Under the pieces are notes generated by a model. That model was not told where the DNA came from. It saw nothing but the letters and a program-made list of their open reading frames with translations, and ran no database searches. 36,053 bases of DNA, from contig CAMFVQ010000005.1 of NCBI GenBank assembly GCA_945992255.1, positions 1 through 36,053 of the forward strand. Direction: 5' to 3'. Made by a program: the position numbers and the translations under genes. Of this stretch, positions 17,466 through 28,060 are shown piece after piece (the first letter of the stretch is position 1; each line of letters opens with the position of its first letter). Source of the stretch: an uncultured Clostridia bacterium. Its GTDB lineage: Bacteria; Bacillota; Clostridia; Christensenellales; UBA3700.

Positions 17466-19703
17466 TTACAAATCATAAAAACTTGAAGGCTCACCGACAA
17501 TATAGTTTTTGTCATCATCTAAATATCTAGCTATGAGAGTATATTTGTCGAAGAAAAGTTTTGCAGAATGATTTTTCTTGATAGTTATCTCGACTTTGCC
17601 TTGTCTGTCTTTGATTGTTTGCAAAATATCTTCTTTTGACAGCATATTCCTATGATACAGCACATATTCGAGCCTTGGATTGGCAAAAAATGATATAACA
17701 ATATTGTCACCCTCGTTGCGAGTTTGGAAGTCTTGGATTGACAAATTGTCGAAAGTAGTGTCAATCTCATTTGGTAAATTTTCTTTGTCAAAGTACGCTT
17801 TGATTGAAAACTTGCTAGGTGTGTTGTCACTTGTTAGGGTTAGCTTGTGGTTGACTTGCAGGTCATATTTGTCAATTTTCTTTTCAACCAATCCGTTTGG
17901 AGTATCAAATTTTGCAGGTTTTGTATCATCATATATATTTGATAGCATACTTTTTGCCATCAAAGTTGGGCGACCACCGCCAGTAACCGACTTACTCATA
18001 GGGTGATTGTTGTCTTTTCCGCCTTGCCAAAACAACATTGTGTGCCTAGTGGTATAACAGATATTGTAGGCATCGGTATTAAAGTTTTTATCTGTCGCAG
18101 ATTTTGTTCCTGTTTTGGGGCATAGCTCAAAATCAAATGAGCTAAGTTTACGAGCCGTACCATTTTGGGCACAATCTTTCATCATATCATTTACAAAATA
18201 TGTTGTAGTGGGCTTAAAAACTTGTTTTGGAGCAGTTTTTGAGTTGTCGAAAAGCATATTGTTGCCGTGGATTGACTTAACAAAAGATATTGGTTGATAT
18301 TCTCCCATATTGGCTAGAGTACAATATCCGCCCACCAATTCTAGCATTGTTGTACCATAAGTCATACCGCCAAGAGCCAACGGATAACCCAAATCATTTT
18401 TATCTAGTTCAAAGTCCATATCTTTTAGATATTTGCAGGCATTTTCTATACCAACCAAATCCAGCAATTTTACAGCCGGAATATTGTAAGAGTTTATCAA
18501 GCTATCTTTTATATTGGTCCATCCGACAAAATTTTGGCGATAATTGTTGGGAGAATAATCTCCAAAAGAAGTTTTTTCATCAAGGATAGGGGATAGTGGG
18601 TGAGCAATTCCCATATCAATGGCAGGTGCATAACTTACAAGTGGCTTGATAGTTGAGGCAGGTTGTCTACGGAATGAAAACAAATCCACATCATCTTTGG
18701 AACAAAATGCAGTTATGCCACGAGTGGCATTGTCTACCAAAATGCCTATACCTAAATGATTTTCATCTTCATAAAAATCACTTACATTGACAATATTATA
18801 CATATTTTGTTGAGCAGCTTTGTCGAGATAGGTACATATTTTTATATCTTGATATGCAAGTTCATCAGCAGGAATGCCAAGCAAGGTCGATGCTTGCAAT
18901 ATTGCGTTTTCGACATAGTTCGAGTAAATATTGTTCTCATTTAACTTGTTTTTGATAATAATATCCATATTTTTATAATCATTTGTTCTTACATAACCCA
19001 ATTCTTGCATTTTTTGCAAAACGACCTTTGTACGAGATATTGCATTGTCATAGTGATATATCGGATTGTATTTGGTAGGGCTTTTTACAATGCTTGCCAG
19101 CATAGCACATTCTTCCAAGCTCAACTCGTCCAAGCTTTTGTCAAAAAATCTTCTTGCAGCATTGACAACTCCATATTCGCCACTACCAAAATAAAGTGCA
19201 TTGAGATACATACGCATTATCTCATTTTTGTCAAAACTTTTTTCTAGCTTGATTGCAAGCTGAGCTTCTTTGAACTTACGCTCCAACGTTTTTTGTCCAG
19301 AGAGCATTGTATTCTTGATAAGTTGTTGGGTGATTGTTGAACCGCCTTGCAAATGATTTCCTTTTAGATTGCTCACCATTGCACCAGCTATACGATAATA
19401 GTCCAATCCTTTGTGTCTAAAAAACCGTTTATCTTCTATCGCAACAAAAGCATTGACCAAATCGGCAGGTATTGCGTCGCCATTTTTCAAATATTTGTTG
19501 TCCATATATTCGATAGGTTGTTCATCTTTGTCGAGCAAGACAACTTGAGCTTCAAGCTTGTCCAATTTTGCCATATCTATATCTTCACCGCCAAGATACA
19601 AATACCCAAAAAATACGCTTGCAGATGTCGCCAGTACTACCAAAAGTGACACCAAAGCTATCCCAAATATCTTCAAAAATTTTCTTCTTGCATTTTTACT
19701 CAT
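17466..19703 (-). CDS. Class A penicillin-binding protein (transglycosylase/transpeptidase)
   Basis: GT51 (EDKRFFRHKGLD, GGSTITQQLIKN) and transpeptidase motifs ASTIKPL, SYN, KTGT. Start set at MSKNARRKF because the 19805 GTG start lies inside miaB. Confidence 0.92.
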   Translation of the reverse strand: MSKNARRKFLKIFGIALVSLLVVLATSASVFFGYLYLGGEDIDMAKLDKLEAQVVLLDKDEQPIEYMDNKYLKNGDAIPADLVNAFVAIEDKRFFRHKGLDYYRIAGAMVSNLKGNHLQGGSTITQQLIKNTMLSGQKTLERKFKEAQLAIKLEKSFDKNEIMRMYLNALYFGSGEYGVVNAARRFFDKSLDELSLEECAMLASIVKSPTKYNPIYHYDNAISRTKVVLQKMQELGYVRTNDYKNMDIIIKNKLNENNIYSNYVENAILQASTLLGIPADELAYQDIKICTYLDKAAQQNMYNIVNVSDFYEDENHLGIGILVDNATRGITAFCSKDDVDLFSFRRQPASTIKPLVSYAPAIDMGIAHPLSPILDEKTSFGDYSPNNYRQNFVGWTNIKDSLINSYNIPAVKLLDLVGIENACKYLKDMDFELDKNDLGYPLALGGMTYGTTMLELVGGYCTLANMGEYQPISFVKSIHGNNMLFDNSKTAPKQVFKPTTTYFVNDMMKDCAQNGTARKLSSFDFELCPKTGTKSATDKNFNTDAYNICYTTRHTMLFWQGGKDNNHPMSKSVTGGGRPTLMAKSMLSNIYDDTKPAKFDTPNGLVEKKIDKYDLQVNHKLTLTSDNTPSKFSIKAYFDKENLPNEIDTTFDNLSIQDFQTRNEGDNIVISFFANPRLEYVLYHRNMLSKEDILQTIKDRQGKVEITIKKNHSAKLFFDKYTLIARYLDDDKNYIVGEPSSFYDL

Positions 19704-19722
19704 TTTTATTATAATATATGAC

Positions 19723-19751
19723 TTGTCAATTTCCTTTTTTTTCGTTATACT
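19723..19751 (+). promoter_or_regulatory. Predicted sigma-A promoter of miaB
   Basis: TTGTCA (19723-19728), 17-nt spacer, TATACT (19746-19751), ATG at 19758. Confidence 0.6.
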
Positions 19752-19757
19752 TGTTAT

Positions 19758-21083
19758 ATGCAAAAATATCAAATTATTACTTATGGATGCCAAATGAATA
19801 TTCACGAGTCGGAAAAAATTGCCGGCACGCTAGAATATCTTGGCTATACAGAAACAAAAGATTCCAAAGAAGCTGACATTATTGTATTCAACACTTGTTG
19901 TATCAGAGATAATGCGGAAAAACACGCCCTTGGCAACATTGGCGCTGTCAAACATTTGAAAAAGTCTAAGCCCGACCTCATTGTAGCAGTCGTTGGTTGT
20001 ATGACGCAGCAAGATATGGCAGGGGTACAGCTCAAAGAAAAATTCCCATTTATCGATATAATTTTGGGTACAAACAATCTTGACAAGTTGGGCGAATGTG
20101 TACTTGACATAGTCAACAATCGCCACAAATCAATCCTCATTGACCCCAACGAAAATCCAGCAATCGTTGAGCATCAACCAGTTTATCGTACCAGTGGGAC
20201 CAACGCATGGCTCAATATTATGTATGGTTGCAACAATTTCTGCACATATTGCATTGTGCCTTATGTTCGTGGCAGAGAGCGTTCTCGCAAAATGAGCGAT
20301 ATAATGGACGAATTCAAGAGTTTGCTTGACCAAGGTTATCAAGAAATTACTTTGCTCGGACAAAATGTCAATTCTTATGGTAGCAATCTAGACAACGGCG
20401 ACAATTTTGCTCGTTTGCTCGAAAACATTGCCAAACTTGATGATTACACCAAGCACAGAGTTAGATTTATGTCCTCGCACCCAAAGGATATCAATATGGA
20501 TATCATCGACATAATTGCAGACAGCAAGAGCATTTGCAACAACATTCACTTGCCTATCCAATCAGGCTCAGACAAAATTCTTCAACTGATGAACAGGCAT
20601 TATACACGTGACCACTATCTTCAAATCATTGATGACATCAAGAAGAAAATCCCTGATTGCGGTATCACAACCGACATTATGGTTGGTTTTCCTTACGAAG
20701 AAGAAGAGGACTTCCAAGACACATTGGACATTGTACGCCGTGTAGGATTTTCCAGTGCATTTACTTTCGTATATTCAATACGCCGTGGCACCAAAGCTGC
20801 CGTTATGCCACAAGTCCCAGCCGAAGTGTCCAAGGACAGAATCCAAAGACTCATCAAAGAACAAAATGCAGTTACCAAAGCAATATCCAAGACTTACGAG
20901 GGCGGAGTTTTCGAAGTGTTGGTCGAGGATATCAATCCTAAGAAAGAAGGCTTTGTATGTGGCAGAACTGACACAGGAAGACTTGTCAACTTCCAAGGCA
21001 ATGCTGATCTCATCGGCAAATTTGTTGATGTTAAGATAGAAAAAACTCAGTCAGCATCACTATTTGGTAGTATAAAGGAGTAA
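19758..21083 (+). CDS. miaB: tRNA-2-methylthio-N6-dimethylallyladenosine synthase MiaB
   Basis: YGCQMNIHESEK, radical SAM CNNFCTYCIVPYVRGRERSR, TRAM C-terminus. Confidence 0.96.
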   Translation: MQKYQIITYGCQMNIHESEKIAGTLEYLGYTETKDSKEADIIVFNTCCIRDNAEKHALGNIGAVKHLKKSKPDLIVAVVGCMTQQDMAGVQLKEKFPFIDIILGTNNLDKLGECVLDIVNNRHKSILIDPNENPAIVEHQPVYRTSGTNAWLNIMYGCNNFCTYCIVPYVRGRERSRKMSDIMDEFKSLLDQGYQEITLLGQNVNSYGSNLDNGDNFARLLENIAKLDDYTKHRVRFMSSHPKDINMDIIDIIADSKSICNNIHLPIQSGSDKILQLMNRHYTRDHYLQIIDDIKKKIPDCGITTDIMVGFPYEEEEDFQDTLDIVRRVGFSSAFTFVYSIRRGTKAAVMPQVPAEVSKDRIQRLIKEQNAVTKAISKTYEGGVFEVLVEDINPKKEGFVCGRTDTGRLVNFQGNADLIGKFVDVKIEKTQSASLFGSIKE

Positions 21084-21085
21084 TT

Positions 21086-23680
21086 ATGGCACTTTCTCCA
21101 ATGATGAAATTTTATCTCACACTCAAAGAAAAATATGCAGATGCGCTATTGTTTTTCCGATTGGGTGACTTTTACGAAATGTTTTTCGAAGATGCTGTGA
21201 CTGCTAGCAAAGAGTTGGATCTTACACTTACCGGCAGAGATTGTGGGCTTGAAGAGCGTGCGCCTATGTGTGGCGTTCCTTACCATGCGGTTGATGGATA
21301 TATATCCAAGCTCATCACCAAAGGATACAAAGTCGCAATTTGTGAACAATTGTCCGACCCAGCCACTTCCAAAGGTATGGTAGAGCGTGATGTCGTGCGA
21401 GTTATCACTCCGGGCACAATCGTAGAAGAGAACATTCTCGAAGAAAAAACCAACAACTATCTTGCTTGCCTTAATGTGACCAAGACAGAATATGGTTTGG
21501 CATGGATAGATATATCGACAGGAGAGTTCAACACACTCCAAACAAGTTGGAACAACATATCCCAAATCGAAGATATGTTGGTCACACTCAGCCCAAGAGA
21601 AATCATATCCAATGCCTATGGCAGCGATATTTTCAAAGACAATCAATCTATTAGTATGGGCAAAATATCCAAGATAAGCACTTATTTTGATTGGGCATTC
21701 AACTATGACACAGCTTACAAACTTCTGACCAAGCAACTCAACATATCTACACTTGCCAAGTTCGAGTTCGAGGATAAAAAGTTGGCAGTTGGGGCATGTG
21801 GAGCAATAGTCAATTATCTCAATGAGACCCAAAAGCGTTCGTTGCCACATATTGACAATATCAAATATGTTCAAAACAACAAATTTTTGATACTTGATGC
21901 CAACACTCGCCGCAGCTTAGAACTTACAGAATCCAATCGTGATGGCTCTAAGAAAGCTACACTTTTGTGGGTGCTTGACAACACTTGTACCAATATGGGC
22001 GGTAGAAATATTCGCCGTTGGATAGAGCAACCACTCAGAGATTGCAACGCAATCAATCAAAGATTGGACAGCGTGCAAGAATTGGTAGACAAAGGAAAAA
22101 TTCGCAAAAATCTTATCGAATGTTTGTCCAATATCAAAGATATCGAAAGATTGGCATCTAGACTTGCTTATGGCAACACCAATCCAAGAGATTTTGTAGC
22201 AATCAAACAATCTTTGGCATCACTTCCTGCTGTCAAAACTTTGCTCCAAAATACCACCAGTGGCTTGCTCCAAAGTTGCAATGCAGGCATTTATGAATTG
22301 CAAGATATCCAAACATTGATTGACCAAGCGATTGATGACAATCCACCAGCATTGACCAAAGATGGTGGCTATATCAAAGCAGGATACAATGCCGAGCTTG
22401 ACAATTATCGCAATGCCAAGACTCAGGGCAGAACATGGCTCAGCGAGCTTGAAGCTACCGAGAGAGAACAGACAGGCATCAAGACTTTGAAGATAGGTTA
22501 CAACAAAGTTTTTGGATATTATATCGAAGTCAGCAAGGGTGCAGTGGACAAAGTGCCATTCAGATACCAACGCAAACAAACACTTACCACAGGTGAGAGA
22601 TACATCACCCAAGAGCTAAAAGAAATAGAAGACAAGCTCCTTGGCGCAACCGAAAAATCAATAGCACTCGAAAGCAAAATTTTTGAAGAACTAAAACTAC
22701 AACTTTTGAAAGTTGTGCCAAAATTGTTGTCAACCGCCAGAAGTATATCCATTGTGGACACTTTGCTCAGCTTTGCAGAAGTTTCTGTAAATGGCAATTA
22801 TACCAAGCCTGTTGTAAGCGACAAAATCGACGCCATAAATATTGTTGACGGTCGCCACCCAGTAGTAGAAAAACTCTCTACCAAAGGCGATTTTGTGCCA
22901 AACGATACCTTGCTCGACAACAACCAAAATCGTGCAATGATTATCACAGGTCCGAACATGGCAGGCAAAAGCACATATATGCGACAAGTTGCACTCATTG
23001 CACTTATGGCGCACATAGGTTGTTTTGTTCCAGCCAAATCCGCACAAATCTCAGTTTTGGACAGAATTTTTACTCGTATTGGTGCTAGCGATGACTTGGC
23101 TTACGGTCAAAGTACATTTATGGTGGAAATGGTCGAAGTTGCCACCATACTTCAGAACGCAACCATCAAAAGCTTGCTTGTGTTAGACGAGATAGGCAGA
23201 GGCACATCGACATTTGATGGACTTGCCATTGCTCGTGCAGTTATGGAAGATGTTGCCAAAAGAGTTAGATGCAAAACAATGTTTTCAACTCACTATCACG
23301 AACTAACTGAGCTTGAAGGCGTGGTTGAAGGTGTCCAAAACTACAAGATTTTGGCAACCGAGCGTGACAAAGGGGTAGTTTTCCTTCACAAAATTGTCAA
23401 AGGCGGCACCAACAAAAGCTTTGGTATCGAAGTTGCCAAACTTGCAGGACTACCAAAGAGCGTAGTTGCAAGAGCAAAAGAAATATCCAAGACTTTGGAG
23501 AAAAATCCGCTCACAACCCAACAAGAATGGGATATGCCACTTGTAGAACAAGCCGAAAAAGTTGATGATGGCTTGGCTCAAAAAGTTGTAAAAGAATTGC
23601 AAAATATCAATGTTGACAGCTTGTCACCACTCCAAGCAATAGTCAAACTTGGAGAACTCGTTGACATTATCAAAGACTAA
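21086..23680 (+). CDS. mutS: DNA mismatch repair protein MutS
   Basis: FFRLGDFYEMFFEDA, TGPNMAGKSTYMRQ, LDEIGRGTSTFDG, 864 aa. Confidence 0.97.
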   Translation: MALSPMMKFYLTLKEKYADALLFFRLGDFYEMFFEDAVTASKELDLTLTGRDCGLEERAPMCGVPYHAVDGYISKLITKGYKVAICEQLSDPATSKGMVERDVVRVITPGTIVEENILEEKTNNYLACLNVTKTEYGLAWIDISTGEFNTLQTSWNNISQIEDMLVTLSPREIISNAYGSDIFKDNQSISMGKISKISTYFDWAFNYDTAYKLLTKQLNISTLAKFEFEDKKLAVGACGAIVNYLNETQKRSLPHIDNIKYVQNNKFLILDANTRRSLELTESNRDGSKKATLLWVLDNTCTNMGGRNIRRWIEQPLRDCNAINQRLDSVQELVDKGKIRKNLIECLSNIKDIERLASRLAYGNTNPRDFVAIKQSLASLPAVKTLLQNTTSGLLQSCNAGIYELQDIQTLIDQAIDDNPPALTKDGGYIKAGYNAELDNYRNAKTQGRTWLSELEATEREQTGIKTLKIGYNKVFGYYIEVSKGAVDKVPFRYQRKQTLTTGERYITQELKEIEDKLLGATEKSIALESKIFEELKLQLLKVVPKLLSTARSISIVDTLLSFAEVSVNGNYTKPVVSDKIDAINIVDGRHPVVEKLSTKGDFVPNDTLLDNNQNRAMIITGPNMAGKSTYMRQVALIALMAHIGCFVPAKSAQISVLDRIFTRIGASDDLAYGQSTFMVEMVEVATILQNATIKSLLVLDEIGRGTSTFDGLAIARAVMEDVAKRVRCKTMFSTHYHELTELEGVVEGVQNYKILATERDKGVVFLHKIVKGGTNKSFGIEVAKLAGLPKSVVARAKEISKTLEKNPLTTQQEWDMPLVEQAEKVDDGLAQKVVKELQNINVDSLSPLQAIVKLGELVDIIKD

Positions 23681-23690
23681 TAGGTGAATT

Positions 23691-25664
23691 ATGCCAAAGA
23701 TAAATATACTTGACTCATCAGTTTACAATTTGATTTCGGCAGGCGAAGTTGTCGAAAGACCGGCATCGATTGTCAAAGAACTGGTAGAAAACTCAATAGA
23801 TGCAGGGGCAACCGAGATAGATATCTCGCTCACAGATGGCGGATTGACTAGCATTGTAGTCGCCGACAATGGTGTAGGTATCGACTCAGATGACCTTGCT
23901 ATTTGCTATTTGCCACACACGACTTCCAAGATTAAAGAAGCTGCAGACCTTGATGACATCTCGACTTTGGGATTTAGAGGCGAAGCACTTGCATCGATTA
24001 CGGCAGTTTCCCAAGTCAACATTTCGACCAAAACAACCAACAATGCGGTAGGCGAATATATTCAAATTGATGGCGGAAAACTCGTAGATAAAGGACAAAT
24101 TGGAGCAAAACAAGGCACAAAAATCCAAGTAGAAAACATATTTTTCAACACTCCAGTTAGACGCAAATTCTTGAAAAAACCTAAGCAAGAAGAGAGCATA
24201 GTAAGCTCTGTTGTGACCGAACTTATCTTTGCCAATCCTGATATCAAATTCACATATACTAGTGATGACAAGGTTGTTTTCCAGACCAATGGTGGACTAG
24301 AAAATGCTATATATGCCATTTATTCTACCGACATTGCCAACAAAATGATAGCTTTTGATGACACTTATGATGGCATAAGGGTGTATGGTTATACGGGTGA
24401 CAAGACTTTGTCCAAGCACAACAGATCTTTCCAAACTATCATTGTCAACGGCCGTACAATCACCAACACGACTATCCAAACGGCTGTTATACAGGCATAC
24501 GGCAATATCTTGATGAAGAGGTGTTATCCAGTCTATATTCTCAACATTATTATGCCGTTCGAAGATGTTGATGTCAACGTTCACCCAAACAAAAAGGAAG
24601 TCCGTTTTGCTGACAATCAACGCATTTTTTCTCGTGTTTATCACACAATTTCCAAAGCTTTGGCTACCCAAAGCTCCAATATGGTAATTGGACAATATAA
24701 CACTGAGCAATATAATAACAACCAAAATAATTCCATAGAAAATGTTGTTTTTGCCGAAAAAAATCAGCAAGATTGCCAATATTTTTCAACCAATACTAAT
24801 GTTGACAATTCCAACAATCAAGTTAAATTGCAACACAACGATGTGGCTGATATAATGGAGAGTTTTTCTCAAAATAATGATAACTTAGAGATAAACGACC
24901 CAAAACTTAGACAAGCAATCGAGGCTCAAGAAAACTTAATTGGCAATATAACCAAGTCATCAAGCAGTTTTGCAGATCGCAAATCATTCGACAAGCTAAG
25001 TGACAATCTTTCGATGCATTCACCAATTGCAAGCAACAAATATGATTATACTCAGTCAAGTTTGTTCGAGCAAATCGAGCAAGCGCTTGCACCAGAATAC
25101 AAGATTGTAGGACAACTTTTCGATACATATTTGATATTGGAGCTTGCCGACAAGGCATTTATCATCGACCAACATGCTTGCCACGAGCGAATATTGTATG
25201 ACCAACTTCTTGAAAAGATTGACCAAAGCCAAGTTGCTCGACAGCCAATGCTTATACCACATATAATTGAGTGTAATAATGCTCAGTACGAATATATGAA
25301 CAGCATTTTGGACTATTTGACCAGTTTTGGTTTTGATATCCAAGAGTTCGGCGGACTTAGTTTCAAGGTTGACTCGATACCAAGTTTGCTCAGCGATATC
25401 AATTTGGACAAGTTCTTTGATGACATTCTCAACGAAAAGAATTTTACAGCATCGCTCAAAAAATCCGATCTTATCAAAGACCGCCTAGCTCAGCTAGCTT
25501 GCAAGTCAGCTATAAAATCAGGTGATAAACTCAACGATGCACAAATTCGCAGTTTGGTAGACAATATGAACAAAGGTATTCCTATGCAATGTCCGCATGG
25601 CAGACCGACAGTTGTCGAACTAACTCGCACCCAACTAGACAAACTTTTCAAAAGGATTGTATGA
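23691..25664 (+). CDS. mutL: DNA mismatch repair protein MutL (endonuclease-type C-terminus)
   Basis: GHKL motifs (LVENSIDAGAT, DNGVGI, TLGFRGEALASI), DQHACHERILYD, ACKSAIKSGD, CPHGRP. Confidence 0.96.
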   Translation: MPKINILDSSVYNLISAGEVVERPASIVKELVENSIDAGATEIDISLTDGGLTSIVVADNGVGIDSDDLAICYLPHTTSKIKEAADLDDISTLGFRGEALASITAVSQVNISTKTTNNAVGEYIQIDGGKLVDKGQIGAKQGTKIQVENIFFNTPVRRKFLKKPKQEESIVSSVVTELIFANPDIKFTYTSDDKVVFQTNGGLENAIYAIYSTDIANKMIAFDDTYDGIRVYGYTGDKTLSKHNRSFQTIIVNGRTITNTTIQTAVIQAYGNILMKRCYPVYILNIIMPFEDVDVNVHPNKKEVRFADNQRIFSRVYHTISKALATQSSNMVIGQYNTEQYNNNQNNSIENVVFAEKNQQDCQYFSTNTNVDNSNNQVKLQHNDVADIMESFSQNNDNLEINDPKLRQAIEAQENLIGNITKSSSSFADRKSFDKLSDNLSMHSPIASNKYDYTQSSLFEQIEQALAPEYKIVGQLFDTYLILELADKAFIIDQHACHERILYDQLLEKIDQSQVARQPMLIPHIIECNNAQYEYMNSILDYLTSFGFDIQEFGGLSFKVDSIPSLLSDINLDKFFDDILNEKNFTASLKKSDLIKDRLAQLACKSAIKSGDKLNDAQIRSLVDNMNKGIPMQCPHGRPTVVELTRTQLDKLFKRIV

Positions 25665-26575
25665 ACAAAATAATTATTATTGCAGGAGCGACTGCAAGTG
25701 GAAAAACAAAAATAGGTGTTGATATTGCCAAGCGATTGGGAAGCGAAGTCATATCTTGCGACAGCATGCAGATTTATAAGCATCTCGACATAGGCACAGC
25801 CAAAGTCACCAAAGAAGAAATGCAAGGCATTACGCACCATATGATTGACATCATCGACCCTAGCCAAAGCTTTTCGGTGAGTGAATATGCTGATATGGCA
25901 AAATCAATCATCTCAGACCTACACCAAGCAGGAAAAATTCCAGTCATTGTAGGTGGTACAGGGCTTTATATTGATGCACTTGTCTATCAGTTGTCTTTCT
26001 TTTCCAACTCCAATCCAATCATTCGCAAACAGCTCGAAGAAGAACTTGCGACAATCGGAGCAGAGAAAATGCACGAAAGACTTAGAGAATTGGACAGCGC
26101 CGAAGCTGACAAAATTCACCCAAACAATACCAAGCGACTTATCCGTGCTTTGGAGATTTATCTAACAAGTGGAGATATCAAGTCCAGCAAGAATGAAAAA
26201 ATTCTAAATCCAGACTATGATATTTGCATGATTGCTTTGGATAGAGATAGAGCCGACCTATACAACCGAATTGACAAGCGAGTTGACATCATGTTCGACA
26301 TTGGACTTGTGGGCGAAATCCAAGGTTTGCTAGACAATTCGCTTGTGGATTGGGAGTGCCAAAGTATGCAAGCCATTGGTTACAAAGAATTCAAAGATTA
26401 CTTTGAAGGCGATGCCACACTTGACCAAGTCAAATACAATATCCAGCTCAATTCTCGCCACTATGCCAAGAGGCAACTCAGTTGGCTAAGGCGTTATGAA
26501 TTCGCCAAATGGATAAACATAGACCAAGACCTAGCCGAGCTAGACCAATATATAACAAAATTTATAGAGGAATAA
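25661..26575 (+). CDS. miaA: tRNA dimethylallyltransferase MiaA
   Basis: GATASGKTKIGVDIAKRLGSEVISCDSMQIYKHLDIGTAK; start reset to ATG at 25661 overlapping the mutL stop. Confidence 0.96.
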   Translation: MNKIIIIAGATASGKTKIGVDIAKRLGSEVISCDSMQIYKHLDIGTAKVTKEEMQGITHHMIDIIDPSQSFSVSEYADMAKSIISDLHQAGKIPVIVGGTGLYIDALVYQLSFFSNSNPIIRKQLEEELATIGAEKMHERLRELDSAEADKIHPNNTKRLIRALEIYLTSGDIKSSKNEKILNPDYDICMIALDRDRADLYNRIDKRVDIMFDIGLVGEIQGLLDNSLVDWECQSMQAIGYKEFKDYFEGDATLDQVKYNIQLNSRHYAKRQLSWLRRYEFAKWINIDQDLAELDQYITKFIEE

Positions 26576-26576
26576 A

Positions 26577-27815
26577 ATGTATTTTTCAGACGTAGCAACA
26601 AAGTTAGTAAATGATGCACAAAAAAATCTACATGCACAATTTGAGTATGTAGAAGATATTGCACTTTTCAATCAAGCCAAAGTTTTGGACGCATTCAAGG
26701 AATACAACCTTGGACAAAGACACTTTGCGCCAACCAACGGATATGGATATGATGATATTGGCAGGGATACATTGTGCAAGATTTTTGCACATATTTTTGC
26801 ATGTGACCAAGCCATCGTCAGCCCACTTATCGTGTCAGGCACCCATGCTTTATCGCTTACATTGTTCGGACTTCTTCAATCTGGCGATGAAATGGTTTCT
26901 ATATCTGGCGCACCTTATGACACCTTGCAAACAATCATCAAAGGCGACAACATTGGCTCTCTTAAAGACTTCAATATCTCGTACAAGCAAGTCGATCTTG
27001 TAGATGGCGACTTTGATTATGATGGCATTTTGAAGACTGTCAGCCAAAGCACCAAACTTGTATTCATCGGCAGATCACGAGGCTATGAGTGGCGTGACGC
27101 ATTGTCTATCGAACAAATTGCCAAAGTTTGTTCATTCTTGAAGAAAAACTTCCCAAACACTATCATCATGTGTGACAACTGCTATGGCGAATTTATCGAC
27201 AAATACGAGCCAACCGCTGTTGGTGTGGACATTATGGCAGGCTCACTCATCAAAAATATAGGCGGTGGCATTGCGCCAACTGGCGGTTATGTTTGCGGAA
27301 GAGCTGACCTTGTAGAAAAAATATCTTACCGCCTAACCGCACCATCAATTGGTATGGAAGTTGGTTCTTACGCATATGGATACAAGGATTTTTATCAAGG
27401 CTTGTTCTTAGCACCACACGTTGTGTCCAACGCAATCAAGACCTCATTGCTTTTTGGTGAAGTTTTTGCCAACATCGGCTACAAAACTATGCCAAAACCA
27501 CAATCTGTTTGCAATGATATTATCCGTTCTATTATGTTTGATACCGAAGAAGAACTTATATCTTTTATTCGTTGCATTCAAGAAGTGTCCCCAATCGACA
27601 GCAATGTTGTACCTTATCCATGGGATATGCCGGGGTATGAAGACCAAGTTATTATGGCTGCAGGCACTTTCGTAGCAGGCGCATCAATCGAGCTATCCGC
27701 AGATTCGCCAATCAAAGCACCATATATTGCATATGTTCAAGGTGGCTTGACTTACGAACATGGCAAAATCGCAGCGCTATATTGTTTGGATAAAATTTTG
27801 GCAATGAAAAAATAA
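26577..27815 (+). CDS. Aluminium-resistance / methionine gamma-lyase family protein (YnbB-like)
   Basis: VIVSGTHALSLTLFGLL-type PLP fold; MEVGSYAYGYKDFYQGLFLAPHVV; position after miaA. Confidence 0.88.
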   Translation: MYFSDVATKLVNDAQKNLHAQFEYVEDIALFNQAKVLDAFKEYNLGQRHFAPTNGYGYDDIGRDTLCKIFAHIFACDQAIVSPLIVSGTHALSLTLFGLLQSGDEMVSISGAPYDTLQTIIKGDNIGSLKDFNISYKQVDLVDGDFDYDGILKTVSQSTKLVFIGRSRGYEWRDALSIEQIAKVCSFLKKNFPNTIIMCDNCYGEFIDKYEPTAVGVDIMAGSLIKNIGGGIAPTGGYVCGRADLVEKISYRLTAPSIGMEVGSYAYGYKDFYQGLFLAPHVVSNAIKTSLLFGEVFANIGYKTMPKPQSVCNDIIRSIMFDTEEELISFIRCIQEVSPIDSNVVPYPWDMPGYEDQVIMAAGTFVAGASIELSADSPIKAPYIAYVQGGLTYEHGKIAALYCLDKILAMKK

Positions 27816-28030
27816 ATGGCTTGCCTAAACACTAACTTGTACTAACAAGTCACAACTTGCAAGAAATTATAGAGTGTTCAAACATCTAGACCCAACCCAG
27901 CAATAGCTAAGCTAAAACAATATTTTATCATGAAATAAATAGTCTAAAAATCATACATATCAACTTTTAGATATTATAAGAAAGTTTTGGATAGCCAACA
28001 ACATCATCATACCAACAACCAATTCTAGAT

Positions 28031-28060
28031 AAAAAATGCTCCCTTATGGGAGCAATTTTA
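28031..28060. terminator. Bidirectional rho-independent terminator
   Basis: AAAAAA-TGCTCCC-TTAT-GGGAGCA-ATTTTATTTT between convergent ynbB-like and lexA genes. Confidence 0.85.

Noticed and set aside
19703-19805. 34-aa N-terminal extension of the PBP ORF
   Set aside because: Starts inside miaB on the opposite strand; the conserved cytoplasmic/TM start is MSKNARRKF.
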